Shown here piece after piece: positions 33,687-45,379 of a stretch of 64,000 bases of DNA. A program made the translations under genes and the position numbers. Under the pieces are notes generated by a model. The model ran no database searches and had not been told where the DNA came from. It saw nothing but the letters and a program-made list of their open reading frames with translations. How positions within the stretch are numbered: position 1 is the stretch's first letter; the number at the start of each line of letters is the position of its first letter. Origin of the DNA: Brachionus manjavacas (Eukaryota > Rotifera > Eurotatoria > Ploima > Brachionidae); NCBI GenBank assembly GCA_019054805.1, contig JAHQIY010000029.1:248001-312000 (forward strand), given 5' to 3'.

Positions 33687-34697
33687 TTAAACTTTACTCA
33701 TATCATCTAATATGGTTCCAATTTTCGTATCGTCTGCAAAAAGTCCATTGAAACATTTTATTTTTTCGCTTAAATCATTTATATAAATAATAAAAAAGAG
33801 AGGTCCAAGAACCGATCCTTGAGGTACACCACTGGTTACATTTTTCCAACTTGAAACATTATCACCCATTACCACTCGTTGTTTTCGATTACCTAAGAAA
33901 GCCCGAATCCAATCAACAATTTTTTATTTTACTAGCTTTAATAAGAGTCTTTTGTGTGGTACAGTAACAAAAGCTTTAGCAAAGTCAAGATAAACAATGT
34001 CAAATGGAAATCGCTTATTTAAGGCTTCAGTTGCAAGATCCATCATTTCCAATAAGTTTGTAATGCACGACTTTTTTTCCAAAAAACCATGTTGTCGAAT
34101 AGAAATTAACTTATTTTTTGATAAAAAATGCATCACTGGTTTTTTTATAAGTTTTTCCATGACTTTACATGGAATTGATGTTAATGAAACTGGCCGATAA
34201 TTACTCGCATTTAGTTTACTCCCTTTCTTAAACAAAGGTGTGACATTAGCTTCAGTCCATTTAACTGGAACTTTACCAGTCAAATAAGACTTAATAAAAA
34301 TTAACGATAATGGTATTGCTATTGATTCAGCTGTTTGTTTTAAAACAGCTGGACTAATAAAATCGGATCCCATACTTTTAAAGCTGTCGAGTAATTTAAG
34401 TTCATTTGTTGCGTTTAAAAGAGAGAAAGTTTCGTACGGGTCTAATTTTAGTGTCTCTTTAGTTCTTGATTCAAAATGAGGAAGATTTGAATCCTCATTT
34501 TTAATAAAAACCGATTCAAACTGAGAATTTAAGATTTCACATATTCTACTTGGGTCTGAAACATTTTTACCACCTGAATCCAGAATTTCGTTTATTTGTT
34601 TTTTTACGGTTAATTTTGAATTAACATACGAATAGAATAATTTTGGATTTTTTTTTCCTCTCCTGACCAGTTCATTATTCGAATTTACGTAAATCAC
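33687..34697 (-). pseudogene. LINE copy 1: RT fingers and palm
   Basis: Runs from the linker (GKKNPKLFYSYVNSKL) through the RT palm. The catalytic aspartates are intact in FADDTKIG near 33741. One in-frame TAA at about 33922 sits between LLLKLVK and KIVDWIRAFLGN, replacing a single residue. Confidence 0.85.
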
Positions 34698-35725
34698 TTT
34701 TAATTAATGCCTCAACTTGTTTCTTTTTCTCTTTAAATTCGTTGAATATTTGTGGATTTCTTTTTGAGGCTAAATATTTGTACCAAAGATTTTTTTTAAT
34801 ACGAATTAATTTTTTTGTATATGATGAGACCCATGGAATGTTTTTTTTTGTAATGCTTCGTTTAGGAATTAAATTACAACAAAGTTTTTCATAAACGTTT
34901 GAGAAAAAATCATAACAGAAATTAACATCTTTGTTTTCAAAAATGGCAACCCAGTTTATCTTATCTAGTTCTTTTTTAAATTGTTCATAATTGCCTTTTG
35001 AATACAAAAATTTTCGATTATCAAACGTTTTAAGTGAATTACTAATAGTCATAAATTTCCAGCACAATACAAGATGACCTTTACTAGTTCCACCCAAAAC
35101 CGGTTTAGTTCTTAAATCACTGATTCTATTCTGACAACTTGTCAAAATTAAATCTAGTGTATTTGTCGTGGATTTATCATTTGATTGAAAAGTATGATCA
35201 TTTACCATTTGATTTAAAAAACAATCTTGCAGATTTTCAACAAACGCTGAACTTTCTTTATCAAATGGACTTATTTCTGGACAACCATTTTTAGACCATT
35301 TAATGGATGGAAAATTAAAGTCACCACAAATAACTAGACTTGAGAATCTACTGACCGAAACTAATTTACTGGCTTCTAGTAATAATAAATTAATACTGGT
35401 ATTAGTTAAATTCGAACTACATGGGGGTCTGTAAATACAACCAATTAATAATTTGTCTTGACCATTTTGTATTGAACACCAAATATTTTCAACAAAATTA
35501 TCTCTCAAATAAGACACAAAGACCTCGGAAGGGCATAAACATTCTTTGACATATATAGCTACACCACCACCTCTACTGCCTCGATCTTTTCTAAATAAAG
35601 TATAGCCATTTAGATTCACCAATGAACTCTCTCTAAACCATGTCTCGGTAACAACAGCTATATCTGCATTCTCAGTTAAGAGTTCCAGTTCGAATAAATG
35701 CATTTTATTGTCAAGAGAAGTAGCA
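34675..35725 (-). pseudogene. LINE copy 1: apurinic-type endonuclease
   Basis: APE-like endonuclease with TETWF, YRPPCSS, GDFNFPSIKW, TNTLDLILT and a SxGHLVL-type HLV motif near the end. Its C-terminal linker continues to IKSDLRKFE, where a one-base shift leads to the RT frame. Confidence 0.85.
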
Positions 35726-35730
35726 TTTGT

Positions 35731-36131
35731 GTACCAAAATGAGAGATAACTTTTGTTGATATAATTTATATTTTTATGTATAAAACTAGAACAATTTTTT
35801 GAAAAATTAAAGCTATTGATATTTATATTATTTGAATTTTGAGTAAAGTTCGCAATAGATCAATCAGAAAAAAAAAATCTTATTTTTCTAATAGAAATTT
35901 AGAAAAATAAGACTTGCTCGCTTAATCTTCACCACTCTAAATTTACATAACAAACTGATCAAAATTTTTACAATTTTTAAAATTATAAAATTAAAATTTG
36001 AGCAAAAAAATGATCGAAAATGAGTCTGAGAATGAGTCTGAAAATTTTTCAGCTTTGTTTTATGACAATGGTACACTTTTATCTGGCTATTTCACTTTTT
36101 CAGCTTAAATCTTAAAGTGGCTTTTTTTTAA
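35731..36131. other. AT-rich spacer upstream of coiled-coil gene
   Basis: No coding-like frame. It may hold the promoter or a first intron of the gene beginning at about 36132. Confidence 0.5.
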
Positions 36132-38870
36132 AGAATGCTTGGACGAACAACTCAGAGATTTGTTCAGCAAATGTGCCAATTTCGATGCGGAAATGGACGA
36201 CAAGCTACAGCACTCGTTTGTCATCTTCAATCAAATAATAGATTACTTTGAAACCAAAATCTTCGACAAAAACCCCAACAACAATCTAATCGAGCTTCTG
36301 AAAAAAAACTTCCAAGAGTATTTTTATTTAGAGACAGACTCGGGTTTGTCGGAAAAAAGCTTGGACTTTCAGACTTTCAAAGAATTGCTAATAAAATCAA
36401 TCAAACAAATAAGACCTGGCACGGAACCAAAAGCAACTCAGATCAAGCGAAACTCTTATTTGTGTGACAAAAAATTAAAAAACCTCAGATGTTCGGTGAG
36501 TTGTAATGAAAAACTGAGTTACATTCACACCAACGGAATGGAAGACGAATTTAAATTTAAAAATTCAAATGAATTCAGAAAACTAAGACTGTCAAATAAA
36601 TCGCTGTCTCTGTCTGTCAACGAGCTGAATCAATTCAGTGAATATGACCTTTTGGACAAAGATTTAAAGCTTGAGTTGAGCCGGACCAGAAATGAGCTGG
36701 CAGACTTAAAGTCCGAGAATTTCAAGCTTCGCGATCAAATTGAAATTTTAAGGGATCAATTGTGTCTTGCCGAGGACACTAATTCTCAAATGGGCACCAA
36801 ATTGGAGAACCAAAGTGTGATAATCAGTGAGCATATAAAAAAAAACACTGATTTTCAAAACAGAGTTTTGTTCTATGAGAGAGATATTGATGATCTACCC
36901 ACTACAAATGATGAGCTAAAAAAAAAATTGATCCTTTTGACTGATCAAAATAATAATCTAAATCAAATGCTTGAAGAAAGCTCATTTTTAGTCAAGAAAA
37001 AAGACATTCAATTGACCAAAGTGATCGAAGAGAGCCAGCTCAAAATTAAAAGCTATGTGTCACAATATGAGGAGCAAAAGGTAGCTTTTTGATCATTTTT
37101 TTTTGGTTAAAAATTTTTTCAGAAAATTATTAGTGTTTTGCAAACAGCAAATGCCAAATTGGACACAAAAAACACTGAAGTAATTTTTTTTCTAAAAATA
37201 ATAATGATAATAAAAATTTTAAAATACAAGTCTTTTCTTTTTAGCTGGAATCAAAATTGTCTCATTTCGAGGAGATGATCTCAAAGTATTATTGGAATGA
37301 TATAGTAGGAAAAAATTTGTTCTTCTTCTTTTTTTAATTAGTTTATAACTTTAGGAATTAAAATTCGAAGCTGACTTTTTGCGAGAAAAATTTTTCAATT
37401 TGAAAAATGAGATGAAAAAGTAAAGCAAATAACTCGTAATGAAACACACTCTAGTTACTCTTTTTAAGTCTTAACCAAAAATTATGCAAAAAAAATTCTT
37501 CTGCTAATCAAAACAAGGAAAATATGAGACCATCTAATAGCTGTGAAAATTTTCATAAAGTCAAAATGAATTGTTCAAAGAAGTCAAGAAACAAACTCGA
37601 AAATCAAATAGAAAAAACTGATTCGAAATCATGCAGATCAAATGGTCACCAAGTGAGCCCATTGCCAAATTTGAATTCGTTCATGCTCGAATTAATAGAG
37701 ACAAATTTTTTTCCAAAAGTAAAATTAAAATAGTTTTAAGAATTCAAATCAAAGAATTTTCTAAAGGAATCGTCAAAAAGCGATTTTGAGACTGTTGCTG
37801 ATTCTGTTGAAGAATTTTTGAAATTCACTGATACCATCAGAAGACAGGTTTTATGCTTAATCAACAGAAATTAAAGAGGAAATTTATTTTAAAAATTTAG
37901 CATCAAGACAAATTTCCAAAGTCAGATGTGTTAAAGTTGAGAGACACCAATAGCAACAAAACTCCGGAAACCAAGAAAAAACTTGGTTTAATGGAGCAAC
38001 TGTTCAATTATTTAATTCTAAATGATCATAATAATTTAAATAACAAGTATTTTTATTTACGGGATTAAAATATTTTTGCATCTAATTTTAATGTTAAGTC
38101 TGCAAAAATTTATTCAGCAGTCAAAGAGTTACCATAAATTTTTTCAATCATTATCAATCAAAAACTCCTTAACTTTTGTTGAATCAAATGACAAGAACAT
38201 GATCGAAGCAGAAAGCTCATCGCCGAACCCGAATTCAGTCTCGTGTGACATTGAATTCGATGAAAAAATTGAGAAATCATCGGCCAGCTTTTGTCCAAAT
38301 CAATCTGATCAAATTGAATATTTTTTGGTATCATCTCCCACAGAGAATCCAGTGTTTGACTCAACAACCCTTAATTCAACCAAGCATTTCGAGGGTCAAA
38401 TTGGAGACCAACGCAAAGAATTAACTCCAGCTGACAGATGGTATTCAAAGGACAATTCAATAAGTGAAAAAATAAGGCACAATTCAATCAGTTTGGACAA
38501 AAATTTGACCAATTTGCAAATAGTTTCGGATTTGGTACATTCAAGATTTACCAAAAGTGCATTGGACTGTTCAGATTTGGAATTGAATAAAGATGATGAA
38601 TATTCAAAATCAAAATATAAAGTATCAAACATTAGAACACGATTTATTAGCTATTTGACTTCTAATTACCAAAAATTGGCCAAAAAATTCGCAGAGATCC
38701 AGTTAGGTTTTTTAAAAGCACTTTTTCTTTACTCATCCTAGGTTTTAGTTTAATTTTTTTTTTGATCTTATTCTTTCGAGATGATGTGCAAAGACGGTTT
38801 ATTTATATTTTATCTAATTGTTTCGAAATCAAGAATGCGTATGATGCTTTAAGACCTAATTAAAAATATT
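36132..38870 (+). CDS. Coiled-coil protein with C-terminal membrane anchor (KASH5/LRMP-like layout)
   Basis: Multi-exon gene: about 36132-37080, 37122-37179, 37245-37306, 37355-37420, 37468-37720, 37767-37845, 37901-38046 and 38099-38870, joined by GT/AG introns of about 40-65 bp. The N-terminal about 90 residues (DEQLRDLFSKCANFDAEMDD, LDFQTFKELLIKSI) resemble a degenerate EF-hand-like helical domain. A long coiled coil follows (SRTRNELADLKSENFKLRDQ onward), then a Ser/Asp-rich region and a predicted membrane helix (FSLLILGFSLIFF) followed by FFRDDVQRRFIYILSNCFEI and a TAA. T-run slips at about 38708 and 38757 break the last part. No ATG is seen at the start, so an upstream exon is likely. 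The layout recalls KASH5 or LRMP/IRAG2, but there is no family-specific motif; identity uncertain. Confidence 0.6.
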
Positions 38871-39239
38871 TTTTTTTTTTAATTTTTTAGTTAACAAATT
38901 TAGTTGTCACTAAAAATGATTACAAAGAAAAAGTCAAAACTTTTACAACTTTCTATTTTGAAATCAAAAGCATTCTTCATGCAATTAAATCGCAGGCTTA
39001 GTTCATTTTATTTATTTATTTATTTATTAAAGATTTTGTAACGAAACTTTTTATTAAAAAAATAAAAAAAAAATAATCAAAAGTTTAATAAAAGGTATAT
39101 AGAATAGATAAACAATACATTCATTCGATTAATAATCCTTGACGAATTCATTTTACAATCTAAATTTTTTAATAAATACTAAAATTTAAAAGTTAGATTT
39201 TTAATTTAAAGATTAAAAAAATTTTCAAAATATAATCCT
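38871..39239. other. AT-rich spacer
   Basis: Contains an (ATTT)n run at about 39010-39030; no coding-like frame. Confidence 0.5.
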
Positions 39240-39985
39240 TCACGATCAAATTCAAATTTCAAATCAAAATTTTTAGTTTTTGATTTTAATAACAAAGTTT
39301 TTTTTTCAATTTTTTAATAATAAATGACTAAACTTTATTAAACATGATTTTTTTTAATCTATAATTAGATATAAAAATGCATGAATTTCTATCTAAAGAA
39401 AATTAAAATCTAAATCAATATTTTGAAATTTTGCAAGACAAAATTTAACTTTGTTTCGCCGAAATATTTTTTAATTAGTTTTAAAATATCATTTAAAGCC
39501 ATAATTTGGATATCTAAATTTGGATTTTAAATTTGTCTTTAAACTTTTCAGATATAGATTTTAGAAAAATCAATTAAAAATCAATCAGAAAAAAAATATT
39601 TGCTTTTTCCAATTAAATAATAAACATATTATGTTTAATTTAAAAAATACTAAAAAAAGCTAATTTAAACATTTTGATTATGATTATAACCAATTAAATT
39701 TTAATCATTTGATCATGATCATGAACTTCAAGTTGCCCTTTAAATGATTTTTTAATGCTAATTAAAATATATAACGGCGAAACAAAGTTAAATTTCAAAA
39801 TATTGATTAAAATTTTGATTTACTTAAAATAGAAATTTAAATAATTTTCTATCTAAGCATAGTTTAAACAAATAATGTTCAATAAAGTTAAGTAATTTTT
39901 AATTAAAAAATGAAGAAAACACACCTTTTTATTTAAATCAAGAACTAAAAATTTTGATTTTAAATTTAAATGTGACCATGAACTT
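39240..39985. mobile_element. Foldback element of about 750 bp
   Basis: Multiple nested inverted matches: AAATCAAAATTTTTAGTT (about 39258) with AACTAAAAATTTTGATTT (about 39948); ACTTTATTAAACAT (about 39330) with ATGTTCAATAAAGT (about 39877); and a strong inner arm AAATTTAACTTTGTTTCGCCG (about 39441) with CGGCGAAACAAAGTTAAATTT (about 39775). No coding; the centre is imperfect. No target duplication identified. Confidence 0.7.
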
Positions 39986-40097
39986 CAATTTGCCTTGAGA
40001 AACCGCAATTGAATCAGGTAAAAATAATTTGAAAAATTAAACAAACAATATTTGAATATATTAAAGCAAATTGTATTTTTTTGTCAATAAATTAATT

Positions 40098-40707
40098 AGA
40101 AACAATCGATAATTTAACAATATAATCCATCGAGCTGATCCAGATTGTGTTTTGCCAAATCCAAGAAATTTGGTCATTCAATGGGAAGCTCCAGAGGTAG
40201 AAGTGACTCGTGAGTACAGAAATCAATCCAGATGAATATGTGAGACGATTTGGTTCGGTATTGTTGAGACATGACGAATTCAAACAAGCTGCTTCTAAAA
40301 TGGGTGCTCCAGAAAGTGTTGTTGTGTCGGACAGTCATAGAGAACTCGGTTTGCCACAATTAGAAGGTGAAGTCGAAGCATTGAGCTTAGTTGACGTGAG
40401 CCAAACTGATTTGGCTGCCTATGCTCAATACTTAAGCCAAAACGGAGTCACATGCAATGCTTCTTTGTTTTCAAGTGAAGCCAGTCCATACGGATTGATC
40501 ACATCAACTGAATCAGCCAATTTGTTGTCATATCAAGAAGCTTCTTCCATTGCAAACAACATCGAATTGAGTAGTGAAAAAGTAATCTCTGAATCTGAAT
40601 TGAGAGCTTACTTTGCTTCAATTGACACCAATGGTGATGGTGTTCTGAGCTTTGAAGAATTCAAAGCTGCTACTGCTTCTTCTTCATTATCATCTCGTGT
40701 TTACTAA
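40098..40707 (+). pseudogene. EF-hand protein (N-terminal frame broken)
   Basis: The frame from about 40107 encodes HRADPDCVLPNPRNLVIQWE and EAPEVEVTR, then shifts at about 40209. The second frame runs EINPDEYVRRFGSVLL to the TAA at 40705-40707. Near the C-terminus is one clear EF-hand loop, DTNGDGVLSFEE, preceded by its helix (ISESELRAYFASI). At the shift the bases GTGAGTACAG look like a donor and acceptor squeezed together, as if an intron and some coding were lost. Spaced segments (PNPRNLVIQWEAP, NPDEYVRRFG) look like a conserved family I cannot name. The second part is intact and of normal codon use. Confidence 0.6.
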
Positions 40708-41090
40708 AAAATTATTTTAGTATTTAACAAAAAAAGCATTAGTATAAAATTAAATTATGCTCATAAAACTTATTATAAAAAAATAACTATAGAATACTAA
40801 ATAATTTTTAGTAAATTTTAAATTTGAAAAAATGAAAATTTATTTAAAAAGTCTTTGCTATAAATAAATACAAGGTTTTACTCGTTGCTCCACTGCCGGA
40901 ATAATGAAAATAAAAAAAAGAGAATTTTTTTTTGGTTTTTAAATTAATTGATATTTTTTGTATTCAAAAATTCTTATTTAAAATTGAAATAAAAAAATCT
41001 GAATAATTTTATTTAAATGTCTGTTAAGACACCGGGGTTGAGAAGTTTATTTCAATTCGATCTTTTCAATTCAGAAAAACTTGACCCGAA
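40708..41090. other. Spacer
   Basis: Presumed 3' end of the EF-hand gene, then AT-rich sequence with one GC-richer scrap (TACTCGTTGCTCCACTGCCGG at about 40879). Nothing assigned. Confidence 0.45.
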
Positions 41091-41092
41091 AT

Positions 41093-41200
41093 TTAACACA
41101 CAAATCGAATAGGACTCCATACAGCTATGGCGTTTTCAAAGTGTGGTCGTACAAATGCAATATTTAGTTTTCGGGAACCCGTTATAAGCACACGTAAGCC
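41093..41200 (-). pseudogene. LINE RT C-terminal scrap
   Basis: The minus-strand frame contains FVRPHFENAIAVWSP, the thumb motif of CR1-like LINEs, preceded by LRVLITGSRKLNIA. It lies head-to-head with the LINE that follows. Too short to place in a copy. Confidence 0.6.
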
Positions 41201-41439
41201 AGAAGTCAGAAAAAGATAATCACAAGTAAGCCAAAATAAAATAAAATGCACGCATTTTTTGTCAAATGGACTCAAATTTTTTGCTTGAAACAAACTGGCA
41301 AACGTTTGGATAGGGTACCGTTTCTGACCATTCAAAAACAATGCATGAATGGTGCGGTAATATTTCGAAATTCGTCCTGGAGCTTTCAAATCATGTGAAA
41401 CATCCAGAGGAAAGAGAAATGGAGAAAGACGTTTAAATA

Positions 41440-41924
41440 AATAAACTGAAATCTGAATTGGCAGCAGCAATTAAAACAGCAAACTCATCCAACATAAGTA
41501 GCCAGTGGGTTCAAGTGGTAAAACAAGGGACAAAAAATGCAAAAAAACCAGCCAGCCAGACAGCTGTAGCAAATGCAACCATCAGCGAAATGAATGAAAA
41601 AATCAAAGAAAAAAAATTGTGATAATTTATGGTGTGCCAGAATCAAAGAAAGAGATTTTTACAGACAGTAGGGCAGAAGATGAAGAAAAAATCAAAAAAA
41701 TTCTGACTTCTATTGGAAAAAGTGATATCAAGCCAGCGTATTCGAGACGTTTGAGATCTAAAGACCAAAGTAAACCAGACCCTATTCTAGTAGAACTCAA
41801 AGAAGAAGCAAACAGAAATCCACTACTCCTAGTAGCCAAAAAGTTGCGAGATTCAAATACTTTCAAATCTGTTTATCTTAGTCCAGATTTGACTGAAACC
41901 GAAAGAGCTTTAGACATGAATTGA
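41440..41924 (+). pseudogene. LINE copy 2: ORF1 remnant
   Basis: Coding starts near 41440 (SQWVQVVKQGTKNAKKP) and shifts frame at an A run (about 41610). It then gives IIYGVPESKKEIFTDSRAED and KIKKILTSIGKSDIKPAYSR, the C-terminal domain common in LINE ORF1 proteins. It ends at TGA 41922-41924. Confidence 0.7.
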
Positions 41925-41948
41925 AAAAACAAAGAAACGAAGCAAATA

Positions 41949-42440
41949 ATGGTCTTTCACAAGACTCGCCCTTTCGATATGACATCCGTAGAAATCAGAT
42001 CGTCAAATTCAAGAAGCAATAATCGTTCATCAAAAGCGTCATCACGTGTAGATAATCTGGAATCTTTAAATTTTATCTATTTAAATGCTACTTCTTTGGA
42101 CAATAAACTAGATAAATTCAGTGTTCCTATTGAAACATATAGCCGACAAATTATGGCAGTTAGTGAGACTTGGTTTAAGAGCATCTCTGATACAAACGTT
42201 AAAGGATACAATTTATACAGAAAGTACAGAAGTGATGGACGCAGAGGCGGGTGTGTATGTCTCTACATTGATGAAAATATCGAATTATTTGAATTAAATG
42301 ATGCAGGTTTTAATTTAAGTAAAATAGAACAAATTCGGGTAGTAGTTAACTTTAATTGTGCAAAGTATTTAGTTGACTGTCTTTATAGGCCAAACGATTT
42401 TGATTTAGTTTCAAACAAGCTAAAGACTATGTGGATGTAA
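41949..42440 (+). pseudogene. LINE copy 2: endonuclease
   Basis: Contains FIYLNATSLDNKLDKF, AVSETWFKSISDTN, GRRGGCVCLYIDENIE and LYRPND. It breaks shortly before the GDF.F motif, which survives in another frame at about 42466 (IIGDFSFHHS). About 105 bp of this segment (42228-42333) is repeated at 48745-48842. Confidence 0.82.
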
Positions 42441-42899
42441 TAGGTTTTAATGATATTCTAATAATCGGTGACTTTAGCTTCCATCATTCATATTGTCAAA
42501 TGGCTGTGTGTCAGAAATCTTAAGCGATAATGGCATCGAACATAAATTCAGCGAGACGCTAAGCGCCAATTTTCTATATCAGAATGTAAATGTTCCAATA
42601 TTTCATGTTCCAAAAATAAGGTTAGTAAGGAATCATTAAAAAAATTCTTAAATGACGGTTGGCTCTAAAAAGAAAAGTATCTAATAACCTTGGATAAAAG
42701 ATGATCTCAAGATCTTAATTAGAAATAAAATCTTAGATTCAGGAACTGGTCTTGTAACTGGAAGGATATGGACCTTTTTAATGATTACAAACGTATCTGT
42801 AAATTAGTTTCTTCGGAAATAAAAAGAGCCAGACTAGCTTATGAACAAAATTTAGTTGAAAAAGCTAAGAAGAATCCAAAATTATTATACAAATATTTA

Positions 42900-44240
42900 A
42901 ATGATTAACAAGTAATGAGAGAATCAATCAAAGCAATAAAGAAGTCAAACAATGAATTAACGCAAGAACCGAAAGAGATATCAAATCTACTAATTAAATG
43001 TTTTCAAGATGTTTTCCTTATTGAACAAGATGGGGAGCTTCCACCTTTTGTTGTTGAACTTAATGAAAACTGTTCAGAATATAGTGACTTTGATATTAGT
43101 TATGAAGTAGTTTATAGTTAATTACAAAATTTAAATCAAAATATATCATGTGGAGTAGACAAGCTTCATCCGTTATTGCTAAAAAACTGTGCAGATGCCT
43201 TAACTGTTCCTTTAACTTTAATTTTCAGAAAATCTTTATCTAAAAGTCAGCTTTCAATACAATTCAGATCAGCAAATATTTCTCCATTGTTTATAGAAAG
43301 TGATAAATCAACGGCCAGCAAATTTCGTCCTGTGTCTTTAACTTCAATTCCGTGCAAAATTATGAAAAACAAAATAAGAACCAAAATAGAAGACTATCTT
43401 TATAAGAATAAAATTATATCTAAAGAACAGCATGGATTTGTCAAGAAAAAATCATGTACATCTAATCGTCTGGAATTTCTAGATTTCATCTCAATGAGTC
43501 TAGAAAAAAGTATTCCTTTTGATGAAATCCTGCTAGATTTTGCGAAAGCATTTGATAATGTTCCGTACAGATGACTAATTGCTAAATTGAAACCGTATTG
43601 CTTTGATGGTCTGTCACTAAGATGGATTGAAGCTTTCTTGAAAAATAGAAGACAACGCACTGTTCAAGGTAAAATTTTGTGGGATTGGTTTGAGATTTTT
43701 TAGCGGTTTACCACAAGGGTCAGAAATTGGTCCACTATTGTTCGTTTTGTATATCAATGATCTACCTAAAGGAATAGAGAATGTTGTCAAAATGTATGCA
43801 GATTATACTAAAATATTCTCGCAAACGGTATCACAAATAAGCACAGTGAAACTACAATCAGATTTAGATTTAATTTTCAAGTGGACTCAAGATTGGCTTC
43901 TTCTCTTCAACACATCAAAATGTGTGATTATGCATTACGTTCATAAAATCAAAGAATTCACTTATATATTTAATGGTAAGCAGTTATCAACGTCAGAAAC
44001 CGAAAGAGATCTTGAACTTTCCTTCAATACAAATCTTAAATAGAAAATTAAATGATAGAGGCTACAAACAAAGCAAATTAAATGTTGGGTCGCATCAGGC
44101 AATCATTCGCTAGTTTTGATTGTAAGTTATGTAGTTCATTGTATTTAACTTTTGTTCGTCCCTTTTTGGAATTTGCTGTGCCTGTATGGTCACCATTTCT
44201 TAAGGATTCAACGCAGAGCTACTAAATTTGTTCCTTCAAT
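42900..44240 (+). pseudogene. LINE copy 2: reverse transcriptase
   Basis: Pieces: 42915-43121 (linker), 43176-43574 (SANISPLFIESDKSTASKFR, LDFAKAFDNVPYR), 43690-44043 (GLPQGSEIGPLLFVLYINDL, then YADY near 43796 where YADD is expected) and a last scrap at about 44136-44210 (LTFVRPFLEFAVPVWSPFLK). Stops at 43572-43574 and 44041-44043 and shifts separate them. The YADD to YADY change would abolish activity. Confidence 0.85.
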
Positions 44241-45300
44241 CAGCTCAGCTCTTCTGCCATAATTTCTGTCAAAGCTAAAAAAATAGTGCTAAAATTTTAT
44301 CATTACTAATATGATTAAAATAAATTAAACAATTCCGGCGTGATGAATTAAAATGACTTCTTAATATTTAATAAATCTAGATAGAAAATTTTTGAGAGTT
44401 ATTAATAATAAATAATGATGCAAACATTACTCTCAGGATTAAAGAAGATTTTGCTTTTAATGCACCATGTCAATAGCGTACGTGTCACAATGTCGAACTA
44501 ACTCGACCATGATTCATTCATTCGCAGAAATTTCATTTGTCCTTGATCCTGACTGATGGACTCCAGATGATAATTATTTGGCTAATTTTAATTAAAAAAA
44601 ATTTAAAAATTAAAAAATAATCAAAATAAAAATTAAAGAAATCAAAATCTTAAAGCATAAAGACCAAAATTATTTTTTTCTAAAATTTTCGAGCATATTA
44701 ATTGAAACTGAAAAAAATTAAAAAAACTATTAAAAATAAAGTTCAATATTAATTTCTTAATTTATTAAAATCAAATGAAAAAAGTGAAATAATACAATTC
44801 GATTATTTTCAAGGCTTTCTTGAATCTTTTAAATATGCAGAAATTAAAGATTTTGTAAATCATTAGTTGACATAGACAATTGATGCAATGTTGCACTTTT
44901 TTTCATTTACAGAACTAAGTTTAAACACTTAAAAAAATTATTTAATTTTTTTACAATTTTTTCTGTTCGTTTTATCATTTTGTTTTGAACATCAATAAAG
45001 CATATAGATAGACAAATTAAAATAATAAATTATTAATAAAAACAAAATTACAAAAAAATACTAAAATTGATACTTGCAACAATATGGGATAACTGTAAAA
45101 ACTATTCCAATATGAAAGAATTGTGAATTTAAGAAAAAAAAAAGATGAAAAAACAATAAAAATAATTTCTTATTCAAAGTTGGTTTTGTTATATTAAAAA
45201 CTAATGAAAATTTAAAATCGTAATCAATTATCAAATCTTCAGTTAAAATAGAAAGGGTCTAATATTTTGACAACCAAAAATCTGCTCATTACAACCAAAA
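44241..45300. other. AT-rich spacer
   Basis: No coding-like frame except a short GC-richer scrap at about 44460-44570. Nothing assigned. Confidence 0.5.
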
Positions 45301-45379
45301 AACAGATTTTCACACACACAGCAAAAATATTTTTTGGTTTTGGTTGTGAAAATTATTTTTTTGTGTGCATTGTCAAATT

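Larger units (their letters stand above)
32835..35730 (-). mobile_element. CR1-like LINE, nearly full ORF2 (copy 1)
   Basis: Minus-strand element. The endonuclease starts near 35725 (WYTNATSLDNK, ADIAVVTETWF, RGGGVAIYV, GDFNFPSI), then a linker and RT: ANVTPLFKKGS, NYRPVSLTSIPCKVMEKL, QHGFLEKKSC, LDFAKAF and GVPQGSVLGPLFFIIYINDL. The catalytic FADD is near 33741, followed by the thumb motif FVRPHLEYGVVLW. The frame is broken by one shift near 34685 and TAA codons at about 33922 and 33687. Its 3' end has an (ATT)n-type microsatellite at about 32848-32872. ORF1 is absent. The family call rests on EN/RT motif pattern. Confidence 0.88.
41440..44240 (+). mobile_element. CR1-like LINE copy 2, with ORF1 remnant
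   Basis: Plus-strand element with an ORF1 end, endonuclease and RT in order, interrupted by many shifts and stops. It shares motif wording with copy 1 (NATSLDNK at the endonuclease start, PVSLTSIPCK.M and QHGF.KKKSC in RT), so it is the same group but clearly diverged. Its RT active site reads YADY, so the second catalytic Asp is lost. No 3' microsatellite tail was seen, and the end at about 44240 is abrupt. Confidence 0.85.
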
